Of a stretch of DNA of 64,000 bases, positions 23,501 to 36,535 are shown piece by piece. The stretch's first letter is position 1. Each line of letters begins with the position of its first letter. The position numbers were made by a program, and so were the translations under genes. The notes below the pieces were generated by a model. That model was not told where the DNA came from and did not search any database. It saw only the letters and a list, made by a program, of their open reading frames with translations. Location of the stretch: the NCBI GenBank assembly GCA_027186245.1, contig CP114482.1, positions 26,803,209 to 26,867,208 on the forward strand, written 5' to 3'. This stretch comes from Coriaria nepalensis. Its lineage: Eukaryota; Streptophyta; Magnoliopsida; Cucurbitales; Coriariaceae.

Positions 23501-26283
23501 TCTTTAAACGAGACTTTTGTGCATAACTTGCAATTGATCTATTCAAGCAAATTATCCATTGTTTAGGCTTGAAATCATGTCATTGAGTCTCTTCTAGTAA
23601 TTAAATCATTTCAAAGCAAATGGAACGAAATTTATTTTTGCACTTGAACCACAACTTTCGTGCATAATTTGCAATGGATCTTTTGAAGGCAACTAGGCAT
23701 TTTTATAGCCTTAAAATCATGTCATTGAGTCACTTTTAGTCAATAAATCATTCCAAAATCAATTCCAACGAATTCTATTTTCGCATTTCAAACACGACTT
23801 TTGTGCAAAACATGCAATTGATCTATTAAAGACAATTATGCGTTTGTTTAGCCTTAAAATCATGTCATTGAGTCTTCTCTAGTCATTAAATCAATTGAAA
23901 GTAATTCGAAAGAATTCTATTTTTTCACACTTCAAACAGGACTTTCATTCAGAACTTCCAATTCAACCATTGAAGGCAACTATGCATCTTTTTAGCCTGA
24001 AAATCATGTCATTGAGTCTTTTCTAGTCATCAAATCATTTGAAAGCATTGCGAACAAATTCTATTTCCACTCTTTAAACGAGACTTTTGTGCATAACTTG
24101 CAATTGATCTATTCAAGCAAATTATCCATTGTTTAGGCTTGAAATCATGTCATTGAGTCTCTTCTAGTAATTAAATCATTTCAAAGCAAATGGAACGAAA
24201 TTTATTTTTGCACTTGAACCACAACTTTCGTGCATAATTTGCAATGGATCTTTTGAAGGCAACTAGGCATTTTTATAGCCTTAAAATCATGTCATTGAGT
24301 CACTTTTAGTCAATAAATCATTCCAAAATCAATTCCAACGAATTCTATTTTCGCATTTCAAACACGACTTTTGTGCAAAACATGCAATTGATCTATTAAA
24401 GACAATTATGCGTTTGTTTAGCCTTAAAATCATGTCATTGAGTCTTCTCTAGTCATTAAATCAATTGAAAGTAATTCGAAAGAATTCTATTTTTTCGCAC
24501 TTCAAACACGACTTTCATCCAGAACTTCGAATTCAACCATTGAAGGCAACTATGCATCTTTTTAGCCTCAAAATCATGTCATTGAGTCTTTTCTAGTCAT
24601 CAAATCATTTGAAAGCATTACGAACAAATTCTATTTCCACTCTTTAAACGAGACTTTTGTGCATAACTTGCAATTGATCTATTCAAGCAAATTATCCATT
24701 GTTTAGGCTTGAAATCATGTCATTGAGTCTCTTCTAGTAATTAAATCATTTCAAAGCAAATCGAACGAAATTTATTTTTGCACTTGAACCACAACTTTCG
24801 TGCATAATTTGCAATGGATCTTTTGAAGGCAACTAGGCATTTTTATACCCTTAAAATCATGTCATTGAGTGACTTTTAGTCAATAAATCATTCCAAAATC
24901 AATTCCAACGAATTCTATTTTCGCATTTCAAACACGACTTTTGTGCAAAACATGCAATTGATCTATTGAAAACAATTATGCTTTTGTTTAGCCTTAAAAT
25001 CATGTCATTGAGTCTTCTCTAGTCATTAAATCAATTGAAAGTAATTCGAAAGAATTCTATTTTTTCGCACTTCAAACACGACTTTCATTCAGAACTTCCA
25101 ATTCAACCATTGAAGGCAACTATGCATCTTTTTAGCCTTAAAATCATGTCATTGAGTTTTTTCTAGTCGTCAAATCATTTGAAAGCAGTACGAACAAATT
25201 CTATTTCAACTCTTTAAACGAGACTTTTGTGCATAACTTGCAATTGATCTATTCAAGCAAATTATCCATTGTTTAGCCTTGAAATCATGTCATTGAGTCT
25301 CTTCTAGTAATTAAATCATTTCAAAGCAAATGGAACGAAATTTATTTTTGCACTTGAACCACAACTTTCGTGCATAATTTGCAATGGATCTTTTGAAGGC
25401 AACTAGGCATTTTTATGGCCTTAGAATCATGTCATTGAGTCACTTTTAGTCAATAAATCATTCCAAAATCAATTCCAACGAATTCTATTTTCGCATTTCA
25501 AACACGACTTTTGTGCAGAACATGCAATTGATCTATTGAAGACAATTATGCTTTTGTTTAGCCTTAAAATCATGTCATTGAGTCTTCTCTAGTCATTAAA
25601 TCAATTGAAAGTAATTCGAAAGAATTCTATTTTTTCGCACTTCAAACACGACTTTCATTCAGAACTTCGAATTCAACCATTGAAGGCAACTATGCATCTT
25701 TTTAGCCTCAAAATCATGTCATTGAGTCTTTTCTAGTCATCAAATCATTTGAAAGCAATACGAACAAATTCTATTTCCACTCTTTAAACGAGACTTTTGT
25801 GCATAACTTGCAATTGATCTATTGAAGCAAATTATCCATTGTTTAGGCTTGAAATCATGTCATTGAGTCTCTTCTAGTAATTAAATCATTTCAAAGCAAA
25901 TGGAACGAAATTTATTTTTGCACTTGAACCACAACTTTCATGCATAATTTGCAATGGATCTTTTGAAGGCAACTAGGCATTTTTATAGCCTTAGAATCAT
26001 GTCATTGAGTCACTTTTAGTCAATAAATCATTCCAAAATCAATTCCAACGAATTCTATTTTCGCATTTCAAACACGACTTTTGTGCAAAACATGCAATTG
26101 ATCTATTGAAGACAATTATGCTTTTGTTTAGCCTTAAAATCATGTCATTGAGTCTTCTCTAGTCATTAAATCAATTGAAAGTAATTCGAAAGAATTCTAT
26201 TTTTTCGCACTTCAAACACGACTTTCATTCATAACTTCCAATTCAACCATTGAAGGCAACTATGCATCTTTTTAGCCTTAAAA
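20584..26283 (+). repeat. Block D: homogenised 570-bp HORs
   Basis: Ten consecutive HORs of exactly 570 bp with m1 starts at 20,584, 21,154, 21,724 and so on to 25,714. The extra base is the A in CATTCCAAAATC in m3. From 21,061 two subtypes can be told apart by m4. Type A has TTTTCGCAC, TTTCATCCAG and GCCTCAAAATC. Type B has TTTTCACAC, CAAACAGGAC and GCCTGAAAATC. With m4 starts every 570 bp from 21,061 the order is A B A B B B A, followed by related but distinct copies at 25,051, 25,621 and 26,191. Units of the same subtype differ at only a few bases, for example CATTTCATTG at about 22,010. Confidence 0.92.
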
Positions 26284-26852
26284 TCATGTCATTGAGTTTT
26301 TTCTAGTCATCAATTCATTGGAAAGCAGTACGAACAAATTCTATTTCAACTCTTTAAACGAGACTTTTGTGCATAACTTGCAATTGATCTATTGAAGCAA
26401 ATTATCCATTGTTTATGCTTGAAATCATGTCATTGAGTCTCTTCTAGTAATTAAATCATTTCAAAGAAATTTAAACAAAATCTTTTTTCGCACCTGAACC
26501 ACGGCTTTTGTACATAATTTGCAATGGATCTTTTGAAGGCAACTAGGCATTTGTATAGCCTTAAAATGATGTCATTGAGTCACTTTTAGTCAGTAAATCA
26601 TTCGAAATCAATTCAAACGAATTCGATTTTTGCATTTCAAACACGACTTTTGTGCAAAACATGCAATTGATCTATTGAAGGCAATTATGTGTTTGTTTAG
26701 CCTTAAAATTATGTCATTGAGTCTTCTCTAGTCATTAAATCAATTCAAGGTAATTTGAAAGAATTCTATTTTTTCGCACTTCAAACATGACTTTCGTTCA
26801 GAACTTCCAATTCAACCATTGAAGGCAACTATGCATCTTTTTAGCCTTAAAA
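26284..26852 (+). repeat. 569-type HOR island 1
   Basis: An isolated 569-bp HOR inside 570-bp territory. Its m2 has TTTAAACAAAATC and ACGGCTTTTGTACATAA. Its m3 has CAGTAAATCATTCGAAATC without the extra A, then ATGTGTTTG, and m4 begins AAATTATGTC. The same set recurs 2,277 bp later in island 2. Confidence 0.85.
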
Positions 26853-28561
26853 TCATGTCATTGAGTCTTTTCTAGTCATCAAATCATTTGAAAGTACTAC
26901 GAAGAAATTCTATTTCCACTCTTTAAACGAGACTTTTGTGCATAACTTGCAATTGATCTATTCAAGCAGATTATCCATTGTTTAGCCTTCAAATCACGTC
27001 ATTGAGTCTCTTCTAGTAATTAAATTATTTCGAAGCAAATGGAACGAAATTTATTTTTGCACTTGAACCACGACTTTCGTGCATAATTTGCAATGGATCT
27101 TTTGAAGGCAACTAGGCATTTTTATAGCCTGAAAATCATGTCATTGAGTCACTTTTAGTCAATAAATCATTCCGAAATCAATTCCAACGAATTCTATTTT
27201 CGCATTTCAAACACGACTTTTGTGCAAAACATGCAATTGATCTATTGAAGACAATTATGCGTTTGTTTAGCCTTAAAATCATGTCATTGAGTCTTCTCTA
27301 GTCATTAAATCAATTGAAGTAATTCGAAAGAATTCTATTTTTTCGCACTTCAAACACGACTTTCATTCAGAACTTCCAATTCAACCATTGAAGGCAACTA
27401 TGCATCTTTTTAGCCTTAAAATCATGTCATTGAGTCTTTTCTAGTCATCAAATCATTTGAAAGCATTGCGAACAAATTCTGTTTCCACTCTTTAAACGAG
27501 ACTTTTGTGCATAACTTGCAATTGATCTATTCAAGCAAATTATCCATTGTTTAGGCTTGAAATCATGTCATTGAGTCTCTTCTAGTAATTAAATCATTTC
27601 AAAGCAAATGGAACGAAATTTATTTTTGCACTTGAACCACAACTTTCGTGCATAATTTGCAATGGATCTTTTGAAGGCAACTAGGCATTTTTATAGCCTT
27701 AGAATCATGTCATTGAGTCACTTTTAGTCAATAAATCATTCCAAAATCAATTCCAACGAATTCTATTTTCGCATTTCAAACACGACTTTTGTGCAAAACA
27801 TGCAATTGATCTATTGAAGACAATTATGCTTTTGTTTAGCCTTAAAATCATGTCATTGAGTCTTCTCTAGTCATTAAATCAATTGAAAGTAATTCGAAAG
27901 AATTCTATTTTTTCGCACTTCAAACACGACTTTCATTCAGAACTTCCAATTCAACCATTGAAGGCAACTATGCATCTTTTTAGCCTTAAAATCATGTCAT
28001 TGAGTTTTTTCTAGTCATCAAATCATTTGAAAGCAGTACGAACAAATTCTATTTCAACTCTTTAAACGAGACTTTTGTGCATAACTTGCAATTGATCTAT
28101 TGAAGCAAATTATCCATTGTAGAGGCTTGAAATCATGTCATTGAGTCTCTTCTAGTAATTAAATCATTTCAAAGCAAATGGAACGAAATTTATTTTTGCA
28201 CTTGAACCACAACTTTCGTGCATAATTTGCAATGGATCTTTTGAAGGCAACTAGGCATTTTTATACCCTTAGAATCATGTCATTGAGTCACTTTTGGTCA
28301 ATAAATTATTCCAAAATCAATTCCAACGAATTCTATTTTCGCATTTCAAACACGACTTTTGTGCAAAACATGCAATTGATCTATTGAAGACAATTATGCT
28401 TTTGTTTAGCCTTAAAATCATGTCATTGAGTCTTCTCTAGTCATTAAATCAATTGAAAGTAATTCGAAAGAATTCTATTTTTTCGCACTTCAAACACGAC
28501 TTTCATTCAGAACTTCCAATTCAACCATTGAAGGCAACTATGCATCTTTTTAGCCTTAAAA

Positions 28562-29129
28562 TCATGTGATTGAGTTTTTTCTAGTCATCAATTCATTTGA
28601 AAGCAGTACGAACAAATTCTATTTCAACTCTTTAAACGAGACTTTTGTGCATAACTTGCAATTGATCTATTGAAGCAAATTATCCATTGTTTATGCTTGA
28701 AATCATGTCATTGAGTCTCTTCTAGTAATTAAATCATTTCAAAAAATTTAAACAAAATCTTTTTTCACACCTGAACCACGGCTTTTGTACATAATTTGCA
28801 GTGGATCTTTTGAAGGCAACTAGGCATTTGTATAGCCTTAAAATCATGTCATTGAGTCACTTTTAGTCAGTAAATCATTCGAAATCAATTCAAACGAATT
28901 CTATTTTTGCATTTCAAACACGACTTTTGTGCAAAACGTGCAATTGATCTATTGAAGGCAATTATGTGTTTGTTTAGCCTTAAAATTATGTCATTGAGTC
29001 TTCTCTAGTCATTAAATCAATTCAAGGTAATTTGAAAGAATTCTATTTTTTCGCACTTCAAACATGACTTTCGTTCAGAACTTCCAATTCAACCATTGAA
29101 GGCAACTATGCATCTTTTTAGCCTTAAAA
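28562..29129 (+). repeat. 569-type HOR island 2
   Basis: 568 bp, because m2 reads CAAAAAATTTAAAC with one base missing. Otherwise it is the sister of island 1: ACGGCTTTTGTAC at 28,778, CAGTAAATCATTCG, ATGTGTTTG and AAATTATGTC. The homology continues to the right, with GAAGAAATTC in the next m1 and AATCACGTCATTG in the next m2 after both islands, so a segment of about 1 kb was copied together. Confidence 0.85.
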
Positions 29130-30839
29130 TCATGTCATTGAGTCTTTTCTAGTCATCAAATCATTTGAAAGTAGTACGAAGAAATTCTATTTCCACTCTT
29201 TAAACGAGACTTTTGTGCATAACTTGCAATTGATCTATTCAAGCAGATTATCCATTGTTTAGGCTTCAAATCACGTCATTGAGTCTCTTCTAGTAATTAA
29301 ATTATTTCGAAGCAAATGGAACGAAATTTATTTTTGCACTTGAACCACGATTTTCGTGCATAATTTGCAATGGATCTTTTGAAGGCAACAAGGCATTTTT
29401 ATAGCCTTAAAATCATGTCATTGAGTCACTTTTAGTCACTAAATCATTCCAAAATCAATTCCAACGAATTCTATTTTCGCATTTCAAACATGACTTTTGT
29501 GCAAAACATGCAATTGATCTATTGAAGACAATTATGCGTTTGTTTAGCCTTAAAATCATGTCATTGAGTCTTCTCTAGTCATTAAATCAATTGAAAGTAA
29601 TTCGAAAGAATTCTATTTTTTCGCACTTCAAACACGACTTTCATTCAGAACTTCCAATTCAACCATTGAAGGCAACTATGCATCTTTTTAGCCTTAAAAT
29701 CATGTCATTGAGGTTTTTCTAGTCATCAAATCATTTGAAAGCAGTACGAACAAATTCGATTTCAACTCTTTAAACGAGACTTTTGTGCATAACTTGCAAT
29801 TGATCTATTGAAGCAAATTATCCATTGTTTAGGCTTGAAATCATGTCATTGAGTCTCTTCTAGTAATTAAATCATTTCAAAGCAAATGGAACGAAATTTA
29901 TTTTTGCACTTGAACCACAACTTTCGTGCATAATTTGCAATGGATCTTTTGAAGGCAACTAGGCATTTTTATAGCCTTAGAATCATGTCATTGAGTCACT
30001 TTTAGTCAATAAATCATTCCAAAATCAATTCCAACGAATTCTATTTTCGCATTTCAAACACGACTTTTGTGCAAAAAATGCAATTGATCTATTGAAGACA
30101 ATTATGCGTTTGTTTAGCCTTAAAATCATGTCATTGAGTCTTCTCTAGTCATTAAATCAATTGAAAGTAATTCGAAAGAATTCTATTTTTTCGCACTTCA
30201 AACATGACTTTCATTCAGAACTTCCAATTCAACCATTGAAGGCAACTATGCATCTTTTTAGCCTTAAAATCATGTCATTGAGTCTTTTCTAGTCATCAAA
30301 TCATTTGAAAGCATTGCGAACAAATTCTGTTTCCACTCTTTAAACGAGACTTTTGTGCATAACTTGCAATTGATCTATTCAAGCAAATTATCCATTGTTT
30401 AGGCTTGAAATCATGTCATTGAGTCTCTTCTAGTAATTAAATCATTTCAAAGCAAATGGAACGAAATTTATTTTTGCACTTGAACCACAACTTTCGTGCA
30501 TAATTTGCAATGGATCTTTTGAAGGCAACTAGGCATTTTTATAGCCTTAGAATCATGTCATTGAGTCACTTTTAGTCAATAAATCATTCCAAAATCAATT
30601 CCAACGAATTCTATTTTCGCATTTCAAACACGACTTTTGTGCAAAAAATGCAATTGATCTATTGAAGACAATTATGCGTTTGTTTAGCCTTAAAATCATG
30701 TCATTGAGTCTTCTCTAGTCATTAAATCAATTGAAAGTAATTCGAAAGAATTCTATTTTTTCGCACTTCAAACATGACTTTCATTCAGAACTTCCAATTC
30801 AACCATTGAAGGCAACTATGCATCTTTTTAGCCTTAAAA

Positions 30840-33720
30840 TCATGTCATTGAGTCTTTTCTAGTCATCAAATCATTTGAAAGCATTACGAACAAATTCTAT
30901 TTCCACTCTTTAAACGAGACTTTTGTGCATAACTTGCAATTGATCTATTCAAGCAAATTATCCATTGTTTAGCCTTGAAATTATGTCATTGAGTCTCTTC
31001 CAGTAATTAAATCATTTCAAAGCAAATGGAACGAAATTTATTTTTGCACCTGAACCACAACTTTCGTGCATAATTTGCAATGGATCTTTTGAAGGCAACT
31101 AGGCTTTTTATAGCCTTAAAATCATGTCATCGAGTCACTTTTAGTCAATAAATCATTCCAAAATCAATTCTAACAAATTCTATTTTCGCATTTCAAACAC
31201 GACTTTTGTGCAAAACATGCAATTGATCTATTGAAGACAATTATGCGTTTGTTTAGCCTTAAAATCATGTCATTGAGTCTTCTCTAGTCATTAAATCAAT
31301 TGAAAGTAATTCGAAAGAATTCTATTTTTTCGCACTTCAAACACGACTTTCATTCAGAACTTCCAATTCAACCATTGAAGGCAACTATGCATCTTTTTAG
31401 CCTCAAAATCATGTCGTTGAGTCTTTTCTAGTCATCAAATCATTTGAAAGCATTACGAACAAATTCTATTTCCACTCTTTAAGCGAGACTTTTGTGCATA
31501 ACTTGCAATTGATCTATTCAAGCAAATTATCCATTGTTAAGCCTTGAAATCATGTCATTGAGTCTCTTCTAGTAATTAAATCATTACGAAGCAAATGGAA
31601 CGAAATTATTTTTGCACTTGAACCACAACTTTCGTGCATAATTTGCAATGGATCTTTTGAAGGCAACTAGGCATTTTTATAGCCTTAAAATCATGTCATT
31701 GAGTCACTTTTGGTCAATAAATCATTCCAAAATCAATTCCAACGAATTCTATTTTCGCATTTCGAACACGACTTTTGTGCAAAACATGCAATTGATCTAT
31801 TGAAGACAATTATGCGTTTGTTTAGCCTTAAAATCATGTCATTGAGCCTTCTCCAATCATTAAATCAATTGAAAGTAATTCGAAAGAATTCTATTTTTTC
31901 GCACTTCAGACATGACTTTCGTTCAGAACTTCCAATTCAACAATTGAAGGTAACTATGCATCTTTTTAGCCTTAAAATCATGTCATTGAGTTTTTTCTAG
32001 TCATCAAATCATTTGAAAGCAGTACGAACAAATTCTATTTCCACTCTTTAAACGAGACTTTTGTGCATAACTTGGAATTGATCTATTCAAGCAGATTATC
32101 CATTGTTTAGCCTTCAAATCATGTCATTGAGTCTCTTCTAGTAATTAAATCATTTCGAAGCAAATGGAATGAAATTTATTTTTGCACTTGAACCACGAGT
32201 TTCGTGCATAATTTGCAATGGATCTTTTGAAGGCAACTAGGCATTTTTATAGCCTTAAAATCATGTCATTGAGTCACTTTTAGTCAATAAATCATTCCAA
32301 AATCAATTCCAACGAATTCTATTTTCGCATTTCAAACACGACTTTTGTGCAAAAAATGCAATTGATCTATTGAAGACAATTATGCGTTTGTTTAGCCTTA
32401 AAATCATGTCATTGAGTCTTCTCTAGTCATTAAATCAATTGAAAGTAATTCGAAAGAATTCTATTTTTTCGCACTTCAAACATGACTTTCATTCAGAACT
32501 TCCAATTCAACCATTGAAGGCAACTATGCATCTTTTTAGCCTTAAAATCATGTCATTGAGTCTTTTCTAGTCATCAAATCATTTGAAAGCATTACGAACA
32601 AATTCTATTTCCACTCTTTAAACGAGACTTTTGTGCATAACTTGCAATTGATCTATTCAAGCAAATTATCCATTGTTTAGCCTTGAAATCATGTCATTGA
32701 GTCTCTTCCAGTAATTAAATCATTTCAAAGCAAATGGAACGAAATTTATTTTTGCACCTGAACCACAACTTTCGTGCATAATTTGCAATGGATCTTTTGA
32801 AGGCAACTAGGCATTTTTATAGCCTTAAAATCATGTCATCGAGTCACTTTTAGTCAATAAATCATTCCAAAATCAATTCCAACGAATTCTGTTTTCGCAT
32901 TTCAAACACGACTTTTGTGCAAAACATGCAATTGATCTATTGAAGACAATTATGCGTTTGTTTAGCCTTAAAATAATGTCATTGAGTCTTCTCTAGTCAT
33001 TAAATCAATTGAAAGTAATTCGAAAGAATTCTATTTTTTCGCACTTCAAACACGACTTTCATTCAGAACTTTCAATTCAACCATTGAAGGCAACTATGCA
33101 TCTTTTTAGCCTCAAAATCATGTCATTGAGTCTTTTCTAGTCATCAAATCATTTGAAAGCATTACGAACAAATTCTATTTCCACTCTTTAAACGAGACTT
33201 TTGTGCATAACTTGCAATTGATCTATTCAAGCAAATTATCCATTGTTAAGCCTTGAAATCATGTCATTGAGTCTCTTCTAGTAATTAAATCATTACGAAG
33301 CAAATGGAACGAAATTTATTTTTGCACTTGAACCACAACTTTCGTGCATAATTTGCAATGGATCTTTTGAAGGCAACTAGGCATTTTTATAGCCTTAAAA
33401 TCATGTCATTGAGTCACTTTTGGTCAATAAATCATTCCAAAATCAATTCCAACTAATTCTATTTTCGCATTTCGAACACGACTTTTGTGCAAAACATGCA
33501 ATTGCTCTATTGAAGACAAATATGCGGTTGTTTAGCCTTAAAATCATGTCATTGAGCCTTCTCCAGTCATTAAATCAATTGAAAGTAATTCGAAAGAATT
33601 CTATTTTTTCGCACTTCAAACACGACTTTCATTCAGAACTTCCAATTCAACCATTGAAGGCAACTATGCATCTTTTTAGCCTTAAAAATATGTCATTGAG
33701 TCTTTTCTAGTCATCAAATC
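30840..33720 (+). repeat. Tandem duplication of three HORs, about 1,710 bp
   Basis: The region from 30,840 recurs from 32,548. Shared rare words are CTCTTCCAGTAATT (31,001 and 32,709), TTGCACCTGAACCACAAC, TCATCGAGTCAC, CATTGTTAAGCC, CATTACGAAGC and TTTTGGTCAATAAATC. The spacing grows from 1,708 to 1,710 bp because the left copy has lost two single bases near 31,105 and 31,605. The second copy fades after about 33,700. Confidence 0.82.
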
Positions 33721-34257
33721 ATTTGAAAGCAGTACGAACAAATTCTACTTCCACTCTTTAAACGAGACTTTTGTGCATAACTTGCAATTGATCTATTGAA
33801 GCAAATTATCCATTGTTTAGGCTTGAAATCACGTCATTGAGTCTCTTCTAGTAATTAAATCATTTCGAAGCAAATGGAACGAAATTTATTTTTGCACTTG
33901 AACCACGACTTTCGTGCATAATTTGCAATGGATCTTTTGAAGGCAACTAGGCATTTTTATAGCCTTAAAATCATGTCATTGAGTCACTTTTAGTCAATAA
34001 ATCATTCCAAAATCAATTCCAACGAATTCTATTTTCGCATTTCAAAGACGACTTTTGTGCAAAACATGCAATTGATCTATTGAAGACAATTATGCGTTTG
34101 TTTAGCCTTAAAATCATGTCATTGAGTCTTCTCTAGTCATTAAATCAATTGAAAGTAATTCGAAAGAATTCTATTTTTTCGCACTTCAAACACGACTTTC
34201 ATTCAGAACTTCCAATTCAACCATTGAAGGCAACTATGCATCTTTTTAGCCTTAAAA

Positions 34258-35396
34258 TCATGTCATTGAGTCTTTTCTAGTCATCAAATCATTTGAAAGC
34301 ATTACGAACAAATTCTATTTCCACTCTTTAAACGAAACTTTTGTGCATAATTTGCAATTGATCTATTCAAGCAAATTATCCATTGTTTAGGCTTGAAATC
34401 ATGTCATTGAGTCTCTTCTACTAATTAAATCATTTCAAAGCAAATGGAACGAAATTTATTTTTGCACTTGAACCATAACTTTCGTGCATAATTTGCAATG
34501 GATCTTTTGAAGGCAACTAGGCATTTTTATAGCCTTAAAATCATGTCATTGAGTCACTTTTAGTCAATAAATCATTCCAAAATCAATTCCAACGAATTCT
34601 ATTTTCGCATTTCAAACACGACTTTTGTGCAAAACATGCAATTGATCTATTGAAGACAATTATGCGTTTGTTTAGCCTTAAAATCATGTCATTGGGTCTT
34701 CTCTTGTCATTAAATCAATTGAAAGTAATTCGAAAGAATTCTATTTTTTCGCACTTCAAACACGACTTTCATTCAAAACTTCGAATTCAACCATTGAAGG
34801 CAACTATGCATCTTTTTAGCCTTAAAATCAAGTCATTGAGTCTTTTCTAGTCATCAAATCATTTGAAAGCAGTACGAACAAATTCTATTTCCACTCTTTA
34901 AACGAGACTTTTGTGCATAACTTGCAATTGATCTATTGAAGCAAATTATCCATTGTTTAGGCTTGAAATCATGTCATTGAGTCTCTTCTAGTAATTAAAT
35001 CATTTCAAAGAAATTTAAACGAAATCTTTTTTCACACCTGAACCACGGCTTTTGTACATAATTTGCAATGGATCTTTTGAAGGCAACTAGGCATTTGTAT
35101 AGCCTTAAAATCATGTCATTGAGTCACTTTTAGTCAGTAACTCATTCGAAATCAATTCAAACGAATTCTATTTTTGCATTTCAAACACGACTTTTGTGCA
35201 AAACATGCAATTGACCTATTGAAGGCAATTATGTGTTTGTTTAGCCTTAAAATTATGTCATTGAGTCTTCTCTAGTCATTAAATCAATTCAAGGTAATTC
35301 CAAAGAATTCTATTTTTTCGCACTTGAAACATGACTTTCGTTCAGAACTTCCAATTCAACCATTGAAGGCAACTATGCATCTTTTTAGCCTTAAAA
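34258..35396 (+). repeat. 1,139-bp tandem duplication, left copy
   Basis: Two HORs (570 + 569 bp) immediately repeated in the next 1,139 bp. Diagnostic words are AAACGAAACTTTTG and CATAATTTGCAATTG in m1, TCTACTAATTAAATC and ACCATAAC in m2, CATTGGGTCTTCTCTTGTC in m4, and then a 569-type island HOR starting at 34,828 with ACGGCTTTTGTAC. The lost TAG in m4 (CTCTTGTC) opens a short spurious frame. Confidence 0.9.
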
Positions 35397-36535
35397 TCAT
35401 GTCATTGAGTCTTTTCTAGTCATCAAATCATTTGAAAGCATTACGAACAAATTCTATTTCCACTCTTTAAACGAAACTTTTGTGCATAATTTGCAATTGA
35501 TCTATTCAAGCAAATTATCCATTGTTTAGGCTTGAAATCATGTCATTGAGTCTCTTCTACTAATTAAATCATTTCAAAGCAAATGGAACGAAATTTATTT
35601 TTGCACTTGAACCATAACTTTCGTGCATAATTTGCAATGGATCTTTTGAAGGCAACTAGGCATTTTTATAGCCTTAAAATCATGTCATTGAGTCACTTTT
35701 AGTCAATAAATCATTCCAAAATCAATTCCAACGAATTCTATTTTCGCATTTCAAACACGACTTTTGTGCAAAACATGCAATTGATCTATTGAAGACAATT
35801 ATGCGTTTGTTTAGCCTTAAAATCATGTCATTGGGTCTTCTCTTGTCATTAAATCAATTGAAAGTAATTCGAAAGAATTCTATTTTTTCGCACTTCAAAC
35901 ACGACTTTCATTCAAAACTTCGAATTCAACCATTGAAGGCAACTATGCATTTTTTTAGCCTTAAAATCAAGTCATTGAGTCTTTTCTAGTCATCAAATCA
36001 TTTGAAAGCAGTACGAACAAATTCTATTTCCACTCTTTAAACGAGACTTTTGTGCATAACTTGCAATTGATCTATTGAAGCAAATTATCCATTGTTTAGG
36101 CTTGAAATCATGTCATTGAGTCTCTTCTAGTAATTAAATCATTTCAAAGAAATTTAAACGAAATCTTTTTTCGCACCTGAACCACGGCTTTTGTACATAA
36201 TTTGCAATGGATCTTTTGAAGGCAACTAGGCATTTGTATAGCCTTAAAATCATGTCATTGAGTCACTTTTAGTCAGTAACTCATTCGAAATCAATTCAAA
36301 CGAATTCTATTTTTGCATTTCAAACACGACTTTTGTGCAAAACATGCAATTGACCTATTGAAGGCAATTATGTGTTTGTTTAGCCTTAAAATTATGTCAT
36401 TGAGTCTTCTCTAGTCATTAAATCAATTCAAGGTAATTCCAAAGAATTCTATTTTTTCGCACTTGAAACATGACTTTCGTTCAGAACTTCCAATTCAACC
36501 ATTGAAGGCAACTATGCATCTTTTTAGCCTTAAAA
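35397..36535 (+). repeat. 1,139-bp tandem duplication, right copy
   Basis: Near-identical to the left copy. Differences seen are C to T at about 35,951 (GCATTTTTTTAGCC) and TTTTCGCACC where the left copy has TTTTCACACC. It contains a second 569-type island HOR at 35,967-36,535. To the right, m1 returns to AAACGAGAC, which marks the end of the duplicated unit. Confidence 0.9.

Noticed and set aside
31710..32000. 96-codon open frame on the plus strand
   Set aside because: It starts at TTG, lies wholly inside m3-m4 repeats and exists only because two conserved stops are mutated. A near copy sits 1,710 bp away. No protein feature and no gene context.
33420..33710. 96-codon open frame on the plus strand
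   Set aside because: Duplicate of the frame at 31,710, created by the same stop losses (TTTTGGTC and CTCCAGTC). Satellite sequence, not a gene.
34650..34850. 66-codon open frame
   Set aside because: Opened by TAG to TTG in m4 (CTCTTGTC). It begins at TTG and is copied by the 1,139-bp duplication.
35789..35989. 66-codon open frame
   Set aside because: Right-hand copy of the 34,650 frame in the 1,139-bp duplication, with one residue changed. Repeat shadow.
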